From Candidatus Anaerobiospirillum pullistercoris (GTDB lineage Bacteria > Pseudomonadota > Gammaproteobacteria > Enterobacterales > Succinivibrionaceae): a stretch of 32,515 nt of DNA. This document shows, piece by piece, positions 1 to 7,619 of the stretch. Each line of letters starts with the position of its first letter. The stretch's first letter is position 1. The stretch is from positions 1-32,515 of the forward strand of contig DXEV01000077.1 of NCBI GenBank assembly GCA_019114785.1. Reading direction: 5' to 3'. The position numbers and the translations under genes are program-made. The notes beneath the pieces were generated by a model. The model was given only the letters and a program-made list of their open reading frames with translations, made no database searches and was not told the origin of the DNA.

Positions 1-23
1 CCATATACCTTTAGGTGACATCA

Positions 24-443
24 ATGTCTTTATTGTCCAAGCTGCTTGTTTCATCCCTGATCTCTCTCAGTGTGGGCTCCTTTGCCCAAGTGGCTAATGC
101 TGATGTACGTATCGACATCAAAAACGAGAGCTCCGAGGACTGCTCGGTCGCATTTAACGCCCGTGTAGATAAAACCAAATGGCTGACTCTAGGCTGGTTT
201 GTGTATATGGCAGGTGAAGAGGCCCCAGTGATTTTAAAGGGTGCTAACGACATCCATGATGTCTTTATTTACCACGATTGCGCCATGAAGCACCGTGAGG
301 ATGCTGAACTGAAAAAGGCTTGGATCAAGAACAACTTCAAGTTTAACGACGACCGCCCAATGGAAAACGAAGAAGGGTATCAAGAGGTCGAATTTGAGCG
401 CCTCAACTCTCCAAACTACACCATTACTGGCCCTCAAAGATAA
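24..443 (+). CDS. small exported protein, DUF1036-like (weak)
   Basis: About 139 residues. The first 26 look like a Sec signal peptide: Lys near the start, a hydrophobic core (LLVSSLISLSVGSF) and an Ala-x-Ala-like cleavage site (VANA, then DVRID). The mature part is about 113 residues, acidic and Trp/Tyr-containing. Its layout of an N-terminal 'IKNES' strand followed by 'W..LGWF' and 'FIYHDCA' loosely recalls DUF1036 proteins, but this is recollection of a pattern, not a match. The ATG at 24 is preferred because TTAGGTG lies 8 nt upstream; an in-frame GTG at 15 would add three residues and leave almost no leader in the window. Cysteines in ESSEDCS and YHDCA could form a periplasmic disulfide. 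The function is unknown. Confidence 0.7.
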   Translation: MSLLSKLLVSSLISLSVGSFAQVANADVRIDIKNESSEDCSVAFNARVDKTKWLTLGWFVYMAGEEAPVILKGANDIHDVFIYHDCAMKHREDAELKKAWIKNNFKFNDDRPMENEEGYQEVEFERLNSPNYTITGPQR

Positions 444-1437
444 TCAAGGCACTGAGTAGCAGCGCCCGCCCTACGCTCACGCCACTGTGGCCTTTTTGGC
501 CCCAGCAAACAGCATGTCCACAGCAGCCATAGTGGCCAATACGGCAATGGCTGCCATTGGGTTATTTGCCTGTCCCGCTTTTTCCTGCCTGCAATGGGCC
601 CTCCTAATGTCCGGCCCCAGATCTGCGCATCAGATTGCTACTGCTTAATCTCTATCTATCTATCTCTGGCTCAAAATGTCCCCAAGGGCGAAAAATATTT
701 TATAAGTGAGCTTTCTTTTTACCCACCCTGCCTCTCTACGCCATAGACCTTTGGATATGGGCCACAAACCGCGACCAATAGCCATTTCCATGGGTATTGC
801 CATGGACTAGGCTGGGCTCCAAGCTTTAGCCCCAATTCCTGTCACTTACTACCCTATCTATCCAGCCTCTGCATCTCTTCCCTGTCATCATTGTGTGCCA
901 TTAGCTGTCATGCCACAGCCTTACAGCAGCAGCCTCAATTTTTCCACCAAAGCCATTAAATCGGCATACACATCAGCTTTTCCGCTACGCGGGCATAATC
1001 GCTCAGCTGGCTCTGCTGAATCCAGAAACAAGAAATATTTTTATCTCTATGCTCTTGATTAGACAAACTATAATAGTTATTATAGGTATAAGCATAGAAT
1101 ATTTACTTATTCTCAAAGATAGCTACAATCGACTTTTTAACCGGATCGCCAAATATTGCCTCTAAGTCTGATGGAATCAGGGCTCACGCGCTTTATCGGG
1201 CTTGCAGGCAAATTATGGGTTTAAATCCGGTCAAAATAACTAGACAGTCGCTATTTGGGTCGACTTCCAGTCAATACAAAACCAACACTGCCAGAGGCGA
1301 CTGTCTTATCTCTTTTCTTTGGTCTTGGTGGTAGCGCGATCTAATTCATCTAACTTTTGTCTCACTGAAGCTGTGTCCTTAGACCCCGACAGGATGCCTC
1401 GACATGAGGCCTAAAGGCGACTTCGACAGGAGGAATC
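444..1437. other. 994-bp intergenic region
   Basis: No convincing gene in either strand. It holds one copy of the AGCGCCCGCCC motif at 461-471, just after the upstream stop codon. A TCTA tetranucleotide run lies at about 650-666. A perfect TATAAT at 1069-1074 has no good -35 partner. A 10-bp inverted repeat lies at 1242-1306. Just before the next gene there is a small GCCTC/GAGGC hairpin at 1396-1410. Base composition is mixed, with an AT-rich centre around 1020-1110 that is the likeliest promoter area for the gene at 1438. Confidence 0.6.
1242..1306 (+). terminator. 10-bp inverted repeat, possible attenuator or terminator
   Basis: Arms AGACAGTCGC (1242-1251) and GCGACTGTCT (1297-1306) are perfectly complementary across a 45-nt spacer. 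A pyrimidine-rich, T-rich stretch follows (TATCTCTTTTCTTT). It lies 130 bp before the start at 1438, so it could be a leader attenuator or simply a terminator of something upstream. The long spacer makes either role uncertain. Confidence 0.3.
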
Positions 1438-4400
1438 ATGTTTCATACAACTCACTGTGAAATCCTTGGTGACTTACTGCCGCAAAACGTCACCATCCAA
1501 CACACCTTGCACGCCGAGCCAGTGCTCAGCTTCATTCTGCGTACTTTTGAGGATAGACCTGACCTTGATCTGCCTAGTGGCAACAGCTCTAATCAGAGCT
1601 CTAGCCAAGGCTCTATCCCAGCTGCCTCCAGTGCACGCACTGCTCGTAGCAGCAGCACCAGCTTTAATCCGCGCTACCAAGCACGGGCCACATCAAATAG
1701 CTGCTATCACGGTAGCTGTGGCTTTAGCTCAGCGCCTCGGTTCGCTCTCTGGGATCAGCAATCTTGCTCACGTGCTCTGGCTCAAGAACAAGCACAGCTG
1801 CAAGTACTGCAAGCCTCTACACCCAACTATGCCTCCGGTGTGGAAAATATTGCTGTAGCTCGTGCTACCGAAGATGACACTGATATTGCCACCGCCCAGA
1901 TTGCAGAAGAGCATGAGCTCTCGCGCCCACGTAAATATAAGATCAGCTTTCGCGCCCTCGACGAAAACGAAGACAGCGACATAGATGATGACAACGCAGA
2001 CAGTGAAAGCAGCGAAAGCAGCGAAATCGACGCCGATCTAGCTGCCAATTGCGTCAGCGGTGGTGACTCTCAGCTCAATGCTGCTGCCTTAGAGGCAAAT
2101 AAAAAGCTGCAAGGCTCTGCTAGCTATCTGATCCAATACCGACGCTGCGTCATGCTGCACCTCACAGTGGAGCAAATTCAGAGCTACTCGCAGCTGCTCA
2201 AGACTCACCGCAAATACATGCTGTATGTGTCTGGACGCTTAGTACCTTATTACAGTGTTTTAGACTCAGGTGCACATAATGTGGCTCTGTCTTCTGGTAT
2301 CAAGGTTCCTGATCGCATGCAGCGTCAGCAAGGTCTGTCCTATACCGCTAACAACACCTTTGACTACCAAAGACAGAATGCAGAGCAAGAGCTGATCCTC
2401 GTGGTGGATGCTTTATACCTCATTGATCCGCAACTGCAACATCAGCCGGAACTCTTGCAAGAAACCCTGATGCGTCATCAGGTTTCTGCCGCCATTAGCG
2501 TTCCTTTGCTCTCGCAGGCTCAAGCACAAGCGCACAATAACGTGGTTAGCGCTAATAATGCTCAGGCTAGCACCGCCTCAGACTACTCGGCTCAAGTCCA
2601 AGCTGCCACTGCTGCTACAGCAATCCCAGCTGCTAAAGCAGAAGCTTGTGCTCAAGCCACAGACACGGCTACAGCTACAGCTACAGCTGATAATGCGGCC
2701 TATGCAGACAATACGACGGCTATTGAGGACACTACCACCAGAGAAGATGCGGAGGTCGTGACTGATCTCACCAGCGCTCAGACTGTAACAGCGCCCGCCC
2801 CACAAGAGCAGACGCAACAGCTAACCCTGCAAGCTGCTTACCCTCTGGCTCAGACCACAGTGAGCTCCATCCTCGCTGTTAATCTGCCAGAGATCCCTGA
2901 GGAGCTGCTTCGGTCTCACGAGAATTGCTCACAATCAGGCAACATGCCGCTGCCTCATTGCAGCTATACGCACTACGTAAGACCTGCTCAGAGTAAGAGC
3001 ACAAACCAAAGCGTAAAAGCTCACCAAGAGCAAGCAAAAGCTTCTGCCCCTAGCGTTTCCGCTACCCATACAGCTAAGCCTATGGTGGGGAGCACCATGC
3101 CTCTTGCCAACGCTGAGCCAAGCTCTCAACAGCAGACACAGCAGCATAATGATGAGCTCGTGGCCTCTTGTGTCGCCCCTTCGCTCTCGATCAAGGTGCC
3201 ACAACCAAACAGAACTGTGCTGAACAAATCTACGGTTATTAATACAGCTGTAGACTACGCTCGGCAGATCAGCTCTCGCTTTACTTCACCTCAAGCCAGT
3301 GCAACGCCCATGAAAGCTCCAGAGCAACCGCCACAGTCACAGCCGCGACCTACACCACTGGCACAGGCACAAGCTCAGGTGAACTTACAGCCACAAGTGC
3401 CGCCACAAGTGCAGGCGCAAGCACAGGTACAGGCTCAGCCTCTACCAGCGCAAGGACAGCCATTGCCGCCACAAACGCAGCAAGGCTCTTTTAGCGCTCC
3501 TCAAGGCATGCGCTCTGTAACTAACAACCACGCTCAAATGAATAATCAGAGTGCCCAAGAGGTCACTCCGCTCCCTTTTCCCCTCGGTTCCTCAGAACCA
3601 AACAATGAGCCCCACGCTGAGCCCGTCGTCGCAAGGCAAGGAATCCGCACCTATCGCCACACCGACTGCTCAGCCCCAACAGCCAGCTACTGCACCTGCG
3701 CAGCCACAGCTGCAGGCACGGCCACGGCCGCAAATGCAGGCGCAAGCGCAACCACAAGGGCAGCCTCAGGCGCAAGCACAGCCACAGGCCCAAGCATCTG
3801 CGCAACCGCAAGCACAGGCTCAGCCGCATGTACAGGCATCAGTGCAGCCACAGGTGCAGGTGCAGGCGCAAGGGCAGCCACAGGCGCAAGCACAGCCACA
3901 GGCCCAAGCACCTACACAACCGCAAGTACAGGCACCAGTGCAACCACAGGTGCAGGTGCAAGCACAGGCTCAGCCGCATGTACAGGCATCTGTGCAGCCA
4001 CAGGTGCAGGTGCAAGCACAGGCACAGGCTCAGCCGCAGCCTCAGGCTACGGCAACTACACCCAAGGACACTACGCAGCCCGCCAAGCTCACGCTCAAAC
4101 AGCACCTGCAACGCTGGCTTATTCACAAGATCGATCCACAGGCAACTTGGCCAACACAGGCACCAACCAATACAGCCACAACAGCTGCAATGGCGGCTGC
4201 AGCGGCGGCTGCAACGCCTATGGCTCAACCTACATCCGTGATGCCTTCCATGCCAATGCATCCAAACCACGGAGTAAACCAGTACCCGTATCCAACGGCT
4301 CTACCCAACTATCCAATGTGGAACGAATATTATCCCAAGAACAATATGCGCAGCAGAGCTATGCCGCAGGCTGTGCCACCCTATCTCATGCACAATCTGC

Positions 4401-5055
4401 CACCCTTGACCTTAGAGGACAAAAAACCCAAATACTCAGTTCCACGCTTTATACTGACCGCGCTCTTGGTGGTAATACCGCTAGTCTTGCTCGTCCATGT
4501 GATCTTGTATCTCATAATCGAGATGCAAGCCGTGACTCAACAAATGTAGCCCCGTTAAAGACCTTGGACGCAATTACCCCCTTAGAACAGGAGCCTCCAC
4601 TTAAAAAAGAGATACCTTTAGCCCCAACGACCCAGCACGCTAAATCCACAGGAGCTGCAGTCACCTCAAGTAATAACAGCGCAAACACTGCTCAAAAATA
4701 CCTACAATCGCTGCGCAAGCACCCAGCTGCTGCCTTAGCCATCAAAGCTCCTCTTGAAGGTCGCTCTTTTACGGAATTTCTGCACACTTGGCAAACCCAA
4801 GGCCGCCTAGCTGCTATTGGCTTAAAGCCCATCAAGCTCCAGCTAATGGTTCTAGGCAAAGATGCCAAGTTTAAGGTCAATCCAAGGAATATAGACAGCT
4901 TGGCAGAGGCCATATTAGCCTCTGCTGTGGAAGCCAATCAGGGCAAAGAGCAGCCGGATCTAGCCACGCAATATCGGCCTTTGCCTAAACCTTTTGCTCC
5001 CAAGCAGCCTTTGCCTCAGCTCCTAAGCAACAAGGCTCCAAAAGACAAGAAATAA
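1438..5055 (+). CDS. large Gln/Ala/Pro-rich protein of unknown function (1205 aa)
   Basis: I do not recognise this protein. Start: ATG at 1438 with a near-perfect Shine-Dalgarno AGGAGGA at 1428-1434. There is no signal peptide. Three parts look like ordinary protein: residues 1-40, about 215-345 (hydrophobic-patterned, 'YLIQYRRCVMLHLTVEQIQSY' region), and the last 140 or so (KYLQSLRKHPAAALAIK to the Lys-rich end). Between them lie Ser/Ala/Thr/Gln-rich linkers and an acidic patch at about 180-200 (ENEDSDIDDDN). From about 3490 back to 3310 the frame reads as PQ/AQ repeats. After about 3640 the same PQ/AQ style continues in the +1 phase instead, and this frame becomes Thr/Ala/Gly/Cys-rich (TCAATAAGTATAANAG). 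The frame stays open to 5055 and is convincingly coding again after 4550. Either the whole frame is translated or frameshifting joins parts of two frames. Surface or cell-envelope roles are possible but unsupported. Confidence 0.65.
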   Translation: MFHTTHCEILGDLLPQNVTIQHTLHAEPVLSFILRTFEDRPDLDLPSGNSSNQSSSQGSIPAASSARTARSSSTSFNPRYQARATSNSCYHGSCGFSSAPRFALWDQQSCSRALAQEQAQLQVLQASTPNYASGVENIAVARATEDDTDIATAQIAEEHELSRPRKYKISFRALDENEDSDIDDDNADSESSESSEIDADLAANCVSGGDSQLNAAALEANKKLQGSASYLIQYRRCVMLHLTVEQIQSYSQLLKTHRKYMLYVSGRLVPYYSVLDSGAHNVALSSGIKVPDRMQRQQGLSYTANNTFDYQRQNAEQELILVVDALYLIDPQLQHQPELLQETLMRHQVSAAISVPLLSQAQAQAHNNVVSANNAQASTASDYSAQVQAATAATAIPAAKAEACAQATDTATATATADNAAYADNTTAIEDTTTREDAEVVTDLTSAQTVTAPAPQEQTQQLTLQAAYPLAQTTVSSILAVNLPEIPEELLRSHENCSQSGNMPLPHCSYTHYVRPAQSKSTNQSVKAHQEQAKASAPSVSATHTAKPMVGSTMPLANAEPSSQQQTQQHNDELVASCVAPSLSIKVPQPNRTVLNKSTVINTAVDYARQISSRFTSPQASATPMKAPEQPPQSQPRPTPLAQAQAQVNLQPQVPPQVQAQAQVQAQPLPAQGQPLPPQTQQGSFSAPQGMRSVTNNHAQMNNQSAQEVTPLPFPLGSSEPNNEPHAEPVVARQGIRTYRHTDCSAPTASYCTCAATAAGTATAANAGASATTRAASGASTATGPSICATASTGSAACTGISAATGAGAGARAATGASTATGPSTYTTASTGTSATTGAGASTGSAACTGICAATGAGASTGTGSAAASGYGNYTQGHYAARQAHAQTAPATLAYSQDRSTGNLANTGTNQYSHNSCNGGCSGGCNAYGSTYIRDAFHANASKPRSKPVPVSNGSTQLSNVERILSQEQYAQQSYAAGCATLSHAQSATLDLRGQKTQILSSTLYTDRALGGNTASLARPCDLVSHNRDASRDSTNVAPLKTLDAITPLEQEPPLKKEIPLAPTTQHAKSTGAAVTSSNNSANTAQKYLQSLRKHPAAALAIKAPLEGRSFTEFLHTWQTQGRLAAIGLKPIKLQLMVLGKDAKFKVNPRNIDSLAEAILASAVEANQGKEQPDLATQYRPLPKPFAPKQPLPQLLSNKAPKDKK
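3551..4549 (+). CDS. nested out-of-phase reading frame: PQ/AQ-repeat protein with C-terminal membrane helix
   Basis: This frame lies inside the 1438-5055 gene, one base ahead of it. It opens after a stop at 3539-3541 and ends at TAG 4547-4549. It encodes Gln-Pro and Gln-Ala repeats (about residues 40-175), an Ala run, a Pro/Met/Tyr/Asn-rich stretch and a clear C-terminal transmembrane helix (ILTALLVVIPLVLLVHVIL, about residues 301-320) preceded by KKPKYSVPR, as in a tail anchor. The helix is hard to explain as a shadow. Neither the GTG at 3551 nor the ATG at 3605 has a Shine-Dalgarno sequence, so entry by +1 frameshifting from the upstream frame is at least as likely as separate initiation; a CCCC run at 3580-3583 is a candidate site. 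It could also be the result of an indel or an assembly error. The boundaries given are those of the open frame, not a proven gene. Confidence 0.5.
   Translation: MPKRSLRSLFPSVPQNQTMSPTLSPSSQGKESAPIATPTAQPQQPATAPAQPQLQARPRPQMQAQAQPQGQPQAQAQPQAQASAQPQAQAQPHVQASVQPQVQVQAQGQPQAQAQPQAQAPTQPQVQAPVQPQVQVQAQAQPHVQASVQPQVQVQAQAQAQPQPQATATTPKDTTQPAKLTLKQHLQRWLIHKIDPQATWPTQAPTNTATTAAMAAAAAAATPMAQPTSVMPSMPMHPNHGVNQYPYPTALPNYPMWNEYYPKNNMRSRAMPQAVPPYLMHNLPPLTLEDKKPKYSVPRFILTALLVVIPLVLLVHVILYLIIEMQAVTQQM
3760..4060 (+). repeat. in-gene minisatellite coding QAQ/QPQ repeats
   Basis: CAG/CAA/GCA-rich direct repeats. The stretch beginning AGCACAGGCTCAGCCGCATG at 3811 recurs at 3961 almost unchanged for about 55 bp, an offset of 150 bp. 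The stretch beginning GGCCCAAGCA at 3787 recurs at 3901, an offset of 114 bp. Both offsets are multiples of three, so expansions keep the phase of both overlapping reading frames. The near absence of T explains why several frames are open here. Confidence 0.8.
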
Positions 5056-5081
5056 GCCCAAGTCATCTAAGCTGGGTCGTG

Positions 5082-5202
5082 GCTGAGCCGCAGCAGAGCT
5101 GTGGCTATGGCTGTAGCCGAGGCTGGGCCATGGTCATAGCTGTGGCTACAAATGCACCCCCATCAGGCCTTAGGCTCAACCTTTCCTTGCGGCTCAGCTT
5201 TT
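5082..5202. terminator. inverted repeat between convergent genes, possible bidirectional terminator
   Basis: Arms GCTGAGCCGCA (5082-5092) and TGCGGCTCAGC (5188-5198) are perfectly complementary. A TTTT run follows on the + strand and overlaps the stop codon of the minus-strand SDR gene. The 95-nt interior contains further GGCTAC/GTAGCC pairings and a repeated AGCTGTGGCTA. The position between two converging genes fits a shared terminator, although the loop is longer than in classic Rho-independent sites. Confidence 0.4.
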
Positions 5203-6172
5203 AGAACATATGCAGGCGTTTGAAGACACACTCTGGAATATGCCGTGTCACCAGCATGATGTAGCGCCATACCCAAATGGTGTAGAGCACGTCTTGACCA
5301 CGCCCCATAGCCCGCACAATGTCAGCTGCAACTTGCTCTGGTGTCGCAGTGATCAGCGGTGGCAGCTTTCTTCCTGAAACCATCTTAGTGCGCACATAAC
5401 CTGGCAAAATGGTCAGAACCTGCATCTGATACCGGTTGCGCAGACTGCGCTGACTCTGAGTGCGCGCTTGCTGGCGGAGCCACTCTCTGTGACTGTGCAG
5501 CAGCCTGACTCTAAGCCCCGACAAATAAGCAGTCATCGCTGCTTTAGCCGCCCCATAGAAGAAATTAGAGCAACGGCCGCGCTCGCCTGCCACAGAGCTG
5601 ATCACCAACAGCCTGCCATAGCCACGCTGCTCAAAATACATGGCGGCTCGATTAAGCAAGGGTAACAAGCCGCTATAATTGCAACGCCACACGCGCTCGT
5701 GCTCTGCATCAGCTGCCAGATCCTGCACCTGCTCGCGCTGACCTAAATATCCCACCGCACAAAATACCGCGCCTAAAGGGCCTGCCCTATCGCTCACGCT
5801 TGGTGCCGCTGCCGCTTGCACCATGCCATCTGGCAACACGCTGTATACCACTGGCGTGCAGGCTGGCGTGCAGGCTGGGCTCTGTCTATCATCGGCCTGT
5901 TGGTGGGCAGCATCCACGACCAATGTAGGGACTACACACCGCCAGAGGCGCTCATGCTGCGTGAGGTCATCCATAGCATCGAAATAACCGAAAAACACCT
6001 CTTGCTTTGTGGCTGCTGCCAGCTGCTGGGCTTGCTGTTTTACCGCCGCCAGATTACGTCCCGTCAGAAAAAACCGCCAATGCAGTCTCTTATCTTGTGC
6101 TAAGCGCTGCACTGTAGCCCAAGCGATCTCAGAGGTCGAGCCCAATACCAGCATCAGCTCATTTTCACCCAT
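5201..6172 (-). CDS. short-chain dehydrogenase/reductase, DprE2-like
   Basis: NAD(P)-dependent Rossmann-fold oxidoreductase of 323 residues. Visible motifs: nucleotide-binding GSTSEIA near residues 11-17, TGR at 37-39, catalytic Ser 192/193 in VISSVAGERGR, Tyr206 and Lys210 in YGAAK, and LPGYVRTKM at 256-264. 'SSVAGERG...SNFFYGAAKA' and the basic C-terminus (WRYIMLVTRHIP..VFKRL) recall the decaprenylphosphoryl-2-keto-ribose reductase (DprE2) branch, but the substrate cannot be read from sequence. It is about 70 residues longer than usual. The excess includes a linker at about 90-132 containing a tandem ACTPACTP and an Ala run. The start is ATG 6172, with an AGGAGAGGAG Shine-Dalgarno. It lies 51 bp after rnm on the same strand, so co-transcription is likely. 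Confidence 0.8.
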   Translation of the reverse strand: MGENELMLVLGSTSEIAWATVQRLAQDKRLHWRFFLTGRNLAAVKQQAQQLAAATKQEVFFGYFDAMDDLTQHERLWRCVVPTLVVDAAHQQADDRQSPACTPACTPVVYSVLPDGMVQAAAAPSVSDRAGPLGAVFCAVGYLGQREQVQDLAADAEHERVWRCNYSGLLPLLNRAAMYFEQRGYGRLLVISSVAGERGRCSNFFYGAAKAAMTAYLSGLRVRLLHSHREWLRQQARTQSQRSLRNRYQMQVLTILPGYVRTKMVSGRKLPPLITATPEQVAADIVRAMGRGQDVLYTIWVWRYIMLVTRHIPECVFKRLHMF

Positions 6173-6223
6173 GCTCCTCTCCTCTGAAGCATTAGCAAGC
6201 TACACCTTTGCCACAAGATTGGC

Positions 6224-7366
6224 CTAAAGGTGCACAATCGAACCTGGACGACCTAAAGCTTTAGCCGGAGTCGAGGAAGCCTGATGTGAAGTGCTAGAGA
6301 TCGCACCAAATTGTGCGGCTGTGGCTGCCTGCTGTGAAGCTGGTGACTCTTCTTTATGATAGGTGACATGCACTAAGCGCTGCTTGAAATCACCAGACAG
6401 ACCAAACTTAGCAGCTGCCTCGCAAGTCCACACCGGAGTTAAGTGCGCAGGTAGATCTAAGTTTTGCCCCAGATCGCGATACATGCCTTCACTGTGGAAA
6501 TCTGAGCCCAGACTAGCTAAAAGCTCATATTGCTGACAGAGATTGGCCAAATAGTCACGATCAGTAGGTTTTTGCTGCGCAGAGGACACCTCCATTGCTT
6601 GCCCGCCCCAAGACTTAAAATCATTAATCAGACGGCGCAAACGCTGGTTGGAGAAGTTATAACGACGTGGGTGGGCTAAGACCGCCACACCACCGGCCTC
6701 TGTTACCACCTCAATCACCTCATCAATCGGCCCCCACTTAGTCTGCACATAAGCAGGCTGACCACGACGCAGATATTGATGAAAAGCATCATCCACGCTC
6801 TTGGCCTTACCATCAGCAAAGATGAGACGAGCATAATTACCACGAGTAATGGTTGCACCCTCTTGAGCCGCTGCCACACAGCGCTCATATGGCCGCTCAA
6901 AGCCCAAACGCTCTAACTTAGCCGCAATCGCTAAAGCACGCTCTGTGCGAGCTACTCTACGCGACTGCACTAATTGCTGCAAACGTGGGTGATTGATGTC
7001 CATAAAAAGGCCAGCAACATGGATCTGCTCATCATTCCATGTAGTGGAAAACTCCACGCCTGGGATCACAGTGAGCAAACGCTCTTCATCGGGGCGATCT
7101 AATACGCCGTTGTCCACACTTAACACTTCGGCCGTGTCTTTAAGGTAATGCTCTCTTGGGGCATCAGGTGCATGCGCTAGCAACAGAGCATTGCACTTTT
7201 CAGCAGCACGTATACCCTCTTCTACACCTGCAACTAAATCATGATCAGTAATAGCCAACACATTTAAGCCACGTCCGTAAGCACGGGCCACGATCGCTGT
7301 TGGCGACAAGCTACCGTCAGAAGCTGTGGTATGGCAGTGCAAATCAATATTGCTAATAGTGGTCAT
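6224..7366 (-). CDS. rnm: PHP-domain phosphoesterase, RNase AM (5'-3' exoribonuclease / 3',5'-nucleotide bisphosphate phosphatase)
   Basis: The PHP metal-binding motifs are all present: HCHTTASDGS at the N-terminus, AITDHD, a Glu in GVEFST, HPRRYNF and the C-terminal GSDFH. This is the YciV/Rnm family, which in E. coli trims 5' ends of rRNA precursors and small RNA fragments and also hydrolyses nucleoside 3',5'-bisphosphates. The start is taken as ATG 7366 (MTTISNIDLHCHT), with TGAGG seven bases upstream; the open frame extends 21 codons further but those residues are not family-like. The protein is 380 residues against roughly 290 in E. coli. Most of the excess is an insert before GVEFST (residues about 55-95) and a Ser/Ala-rich C-terminal tail (about 350-380). 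It is followed by the SDR gene. Confidence 0.9.
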   Translation of the reverse strand: MTTISNIDLHCHTTASDGSLSPTAIVARAYGRGLNVLAITDHDLVAGVEEGIRAAEKCNALLLAHAPDAPREHYLKDTAEVLSVDNGVLDRPDEERLLTVIPGVEFSTTWNDEQIHVAGLFMDINHPRLQQLVQSRRVARTERALAIAAKLERLGFERPYERCVAAAQEGATITRGNYARLIFADGKAKSVDDAFHQYLRRGQPAYVQTKWGPIDEVIEVVTEAGGVAVLAHPRRYNFSNQRLRRLINDFKSWGGQAMEVSSAQQKPTDRDYLANLCQQYELLASLGSDFHSEGMYRDLGQNLDLPAHLTPVWTCEAAAKFGLSGDFKQRLVHVTYHKEESPASQQAATAAQFGAISSTSHQASSTPAKALGRPGSIVHL

Positions 7367-7619
7367 CAAAAGCCTCAAAACATTAACAGCTGCAAAGCAG
7401 CTAACACGGCCAATCCTAATGCGGCACAAGCTCTCTTTTATGAGCTCAAGCTGCCTTTGGGGCAGCTCTCAAGAAGCACTAACGAGCTTTAGCCTCCACG
7501 CCTCCATGATCTACAAAACGCTGAGCTGATGCAGGCACCAGCTGGCGCTGGTGCTGGTGCGGGCGCTGGCGATAGCGCTAGCGCAGGCATTAGGCGGTGC
7601 AGTTGCCGTTGGAGCTGGA
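7367..7619. other. intergenic region between uup and rnm, hairpin-rich
   Basis: 253 bp. It contains an inverted repeat around AGCTGCC/GGGCAGCT (about 7449-7467) and GCACCAGC/GCTGGTGC (7535-7554). A GC-rich run of GGTGCTGGTGCGGGCGCTGG follows, including GTGCGGGCGCT, one mismatch from the 11-bp motif repeated elsewhere. No T-tract follows any of these on the minus strand, so I do not call a terminator. Confidence 0.5.

Noticed and set aside
3828..4241. Third open frame (+) across the PQ repeats, Arg/His/Cys-rich
   Set aside because: T-poor repeats leave every frame open; this one has an unnatural Arg/His/Cys composition and closes once the repeats end.
3839..4270. Antisense open frame rich in Leu/Cys/Arg/His over the repeats
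   Set aside because: A mirror of the CAG/GCA composition, without ribosome site or conserved pattern.
7534..7554. uup terminator GCACCAGC/GCTGGTGC
   Set aside because: No T-tract on the minus strand.
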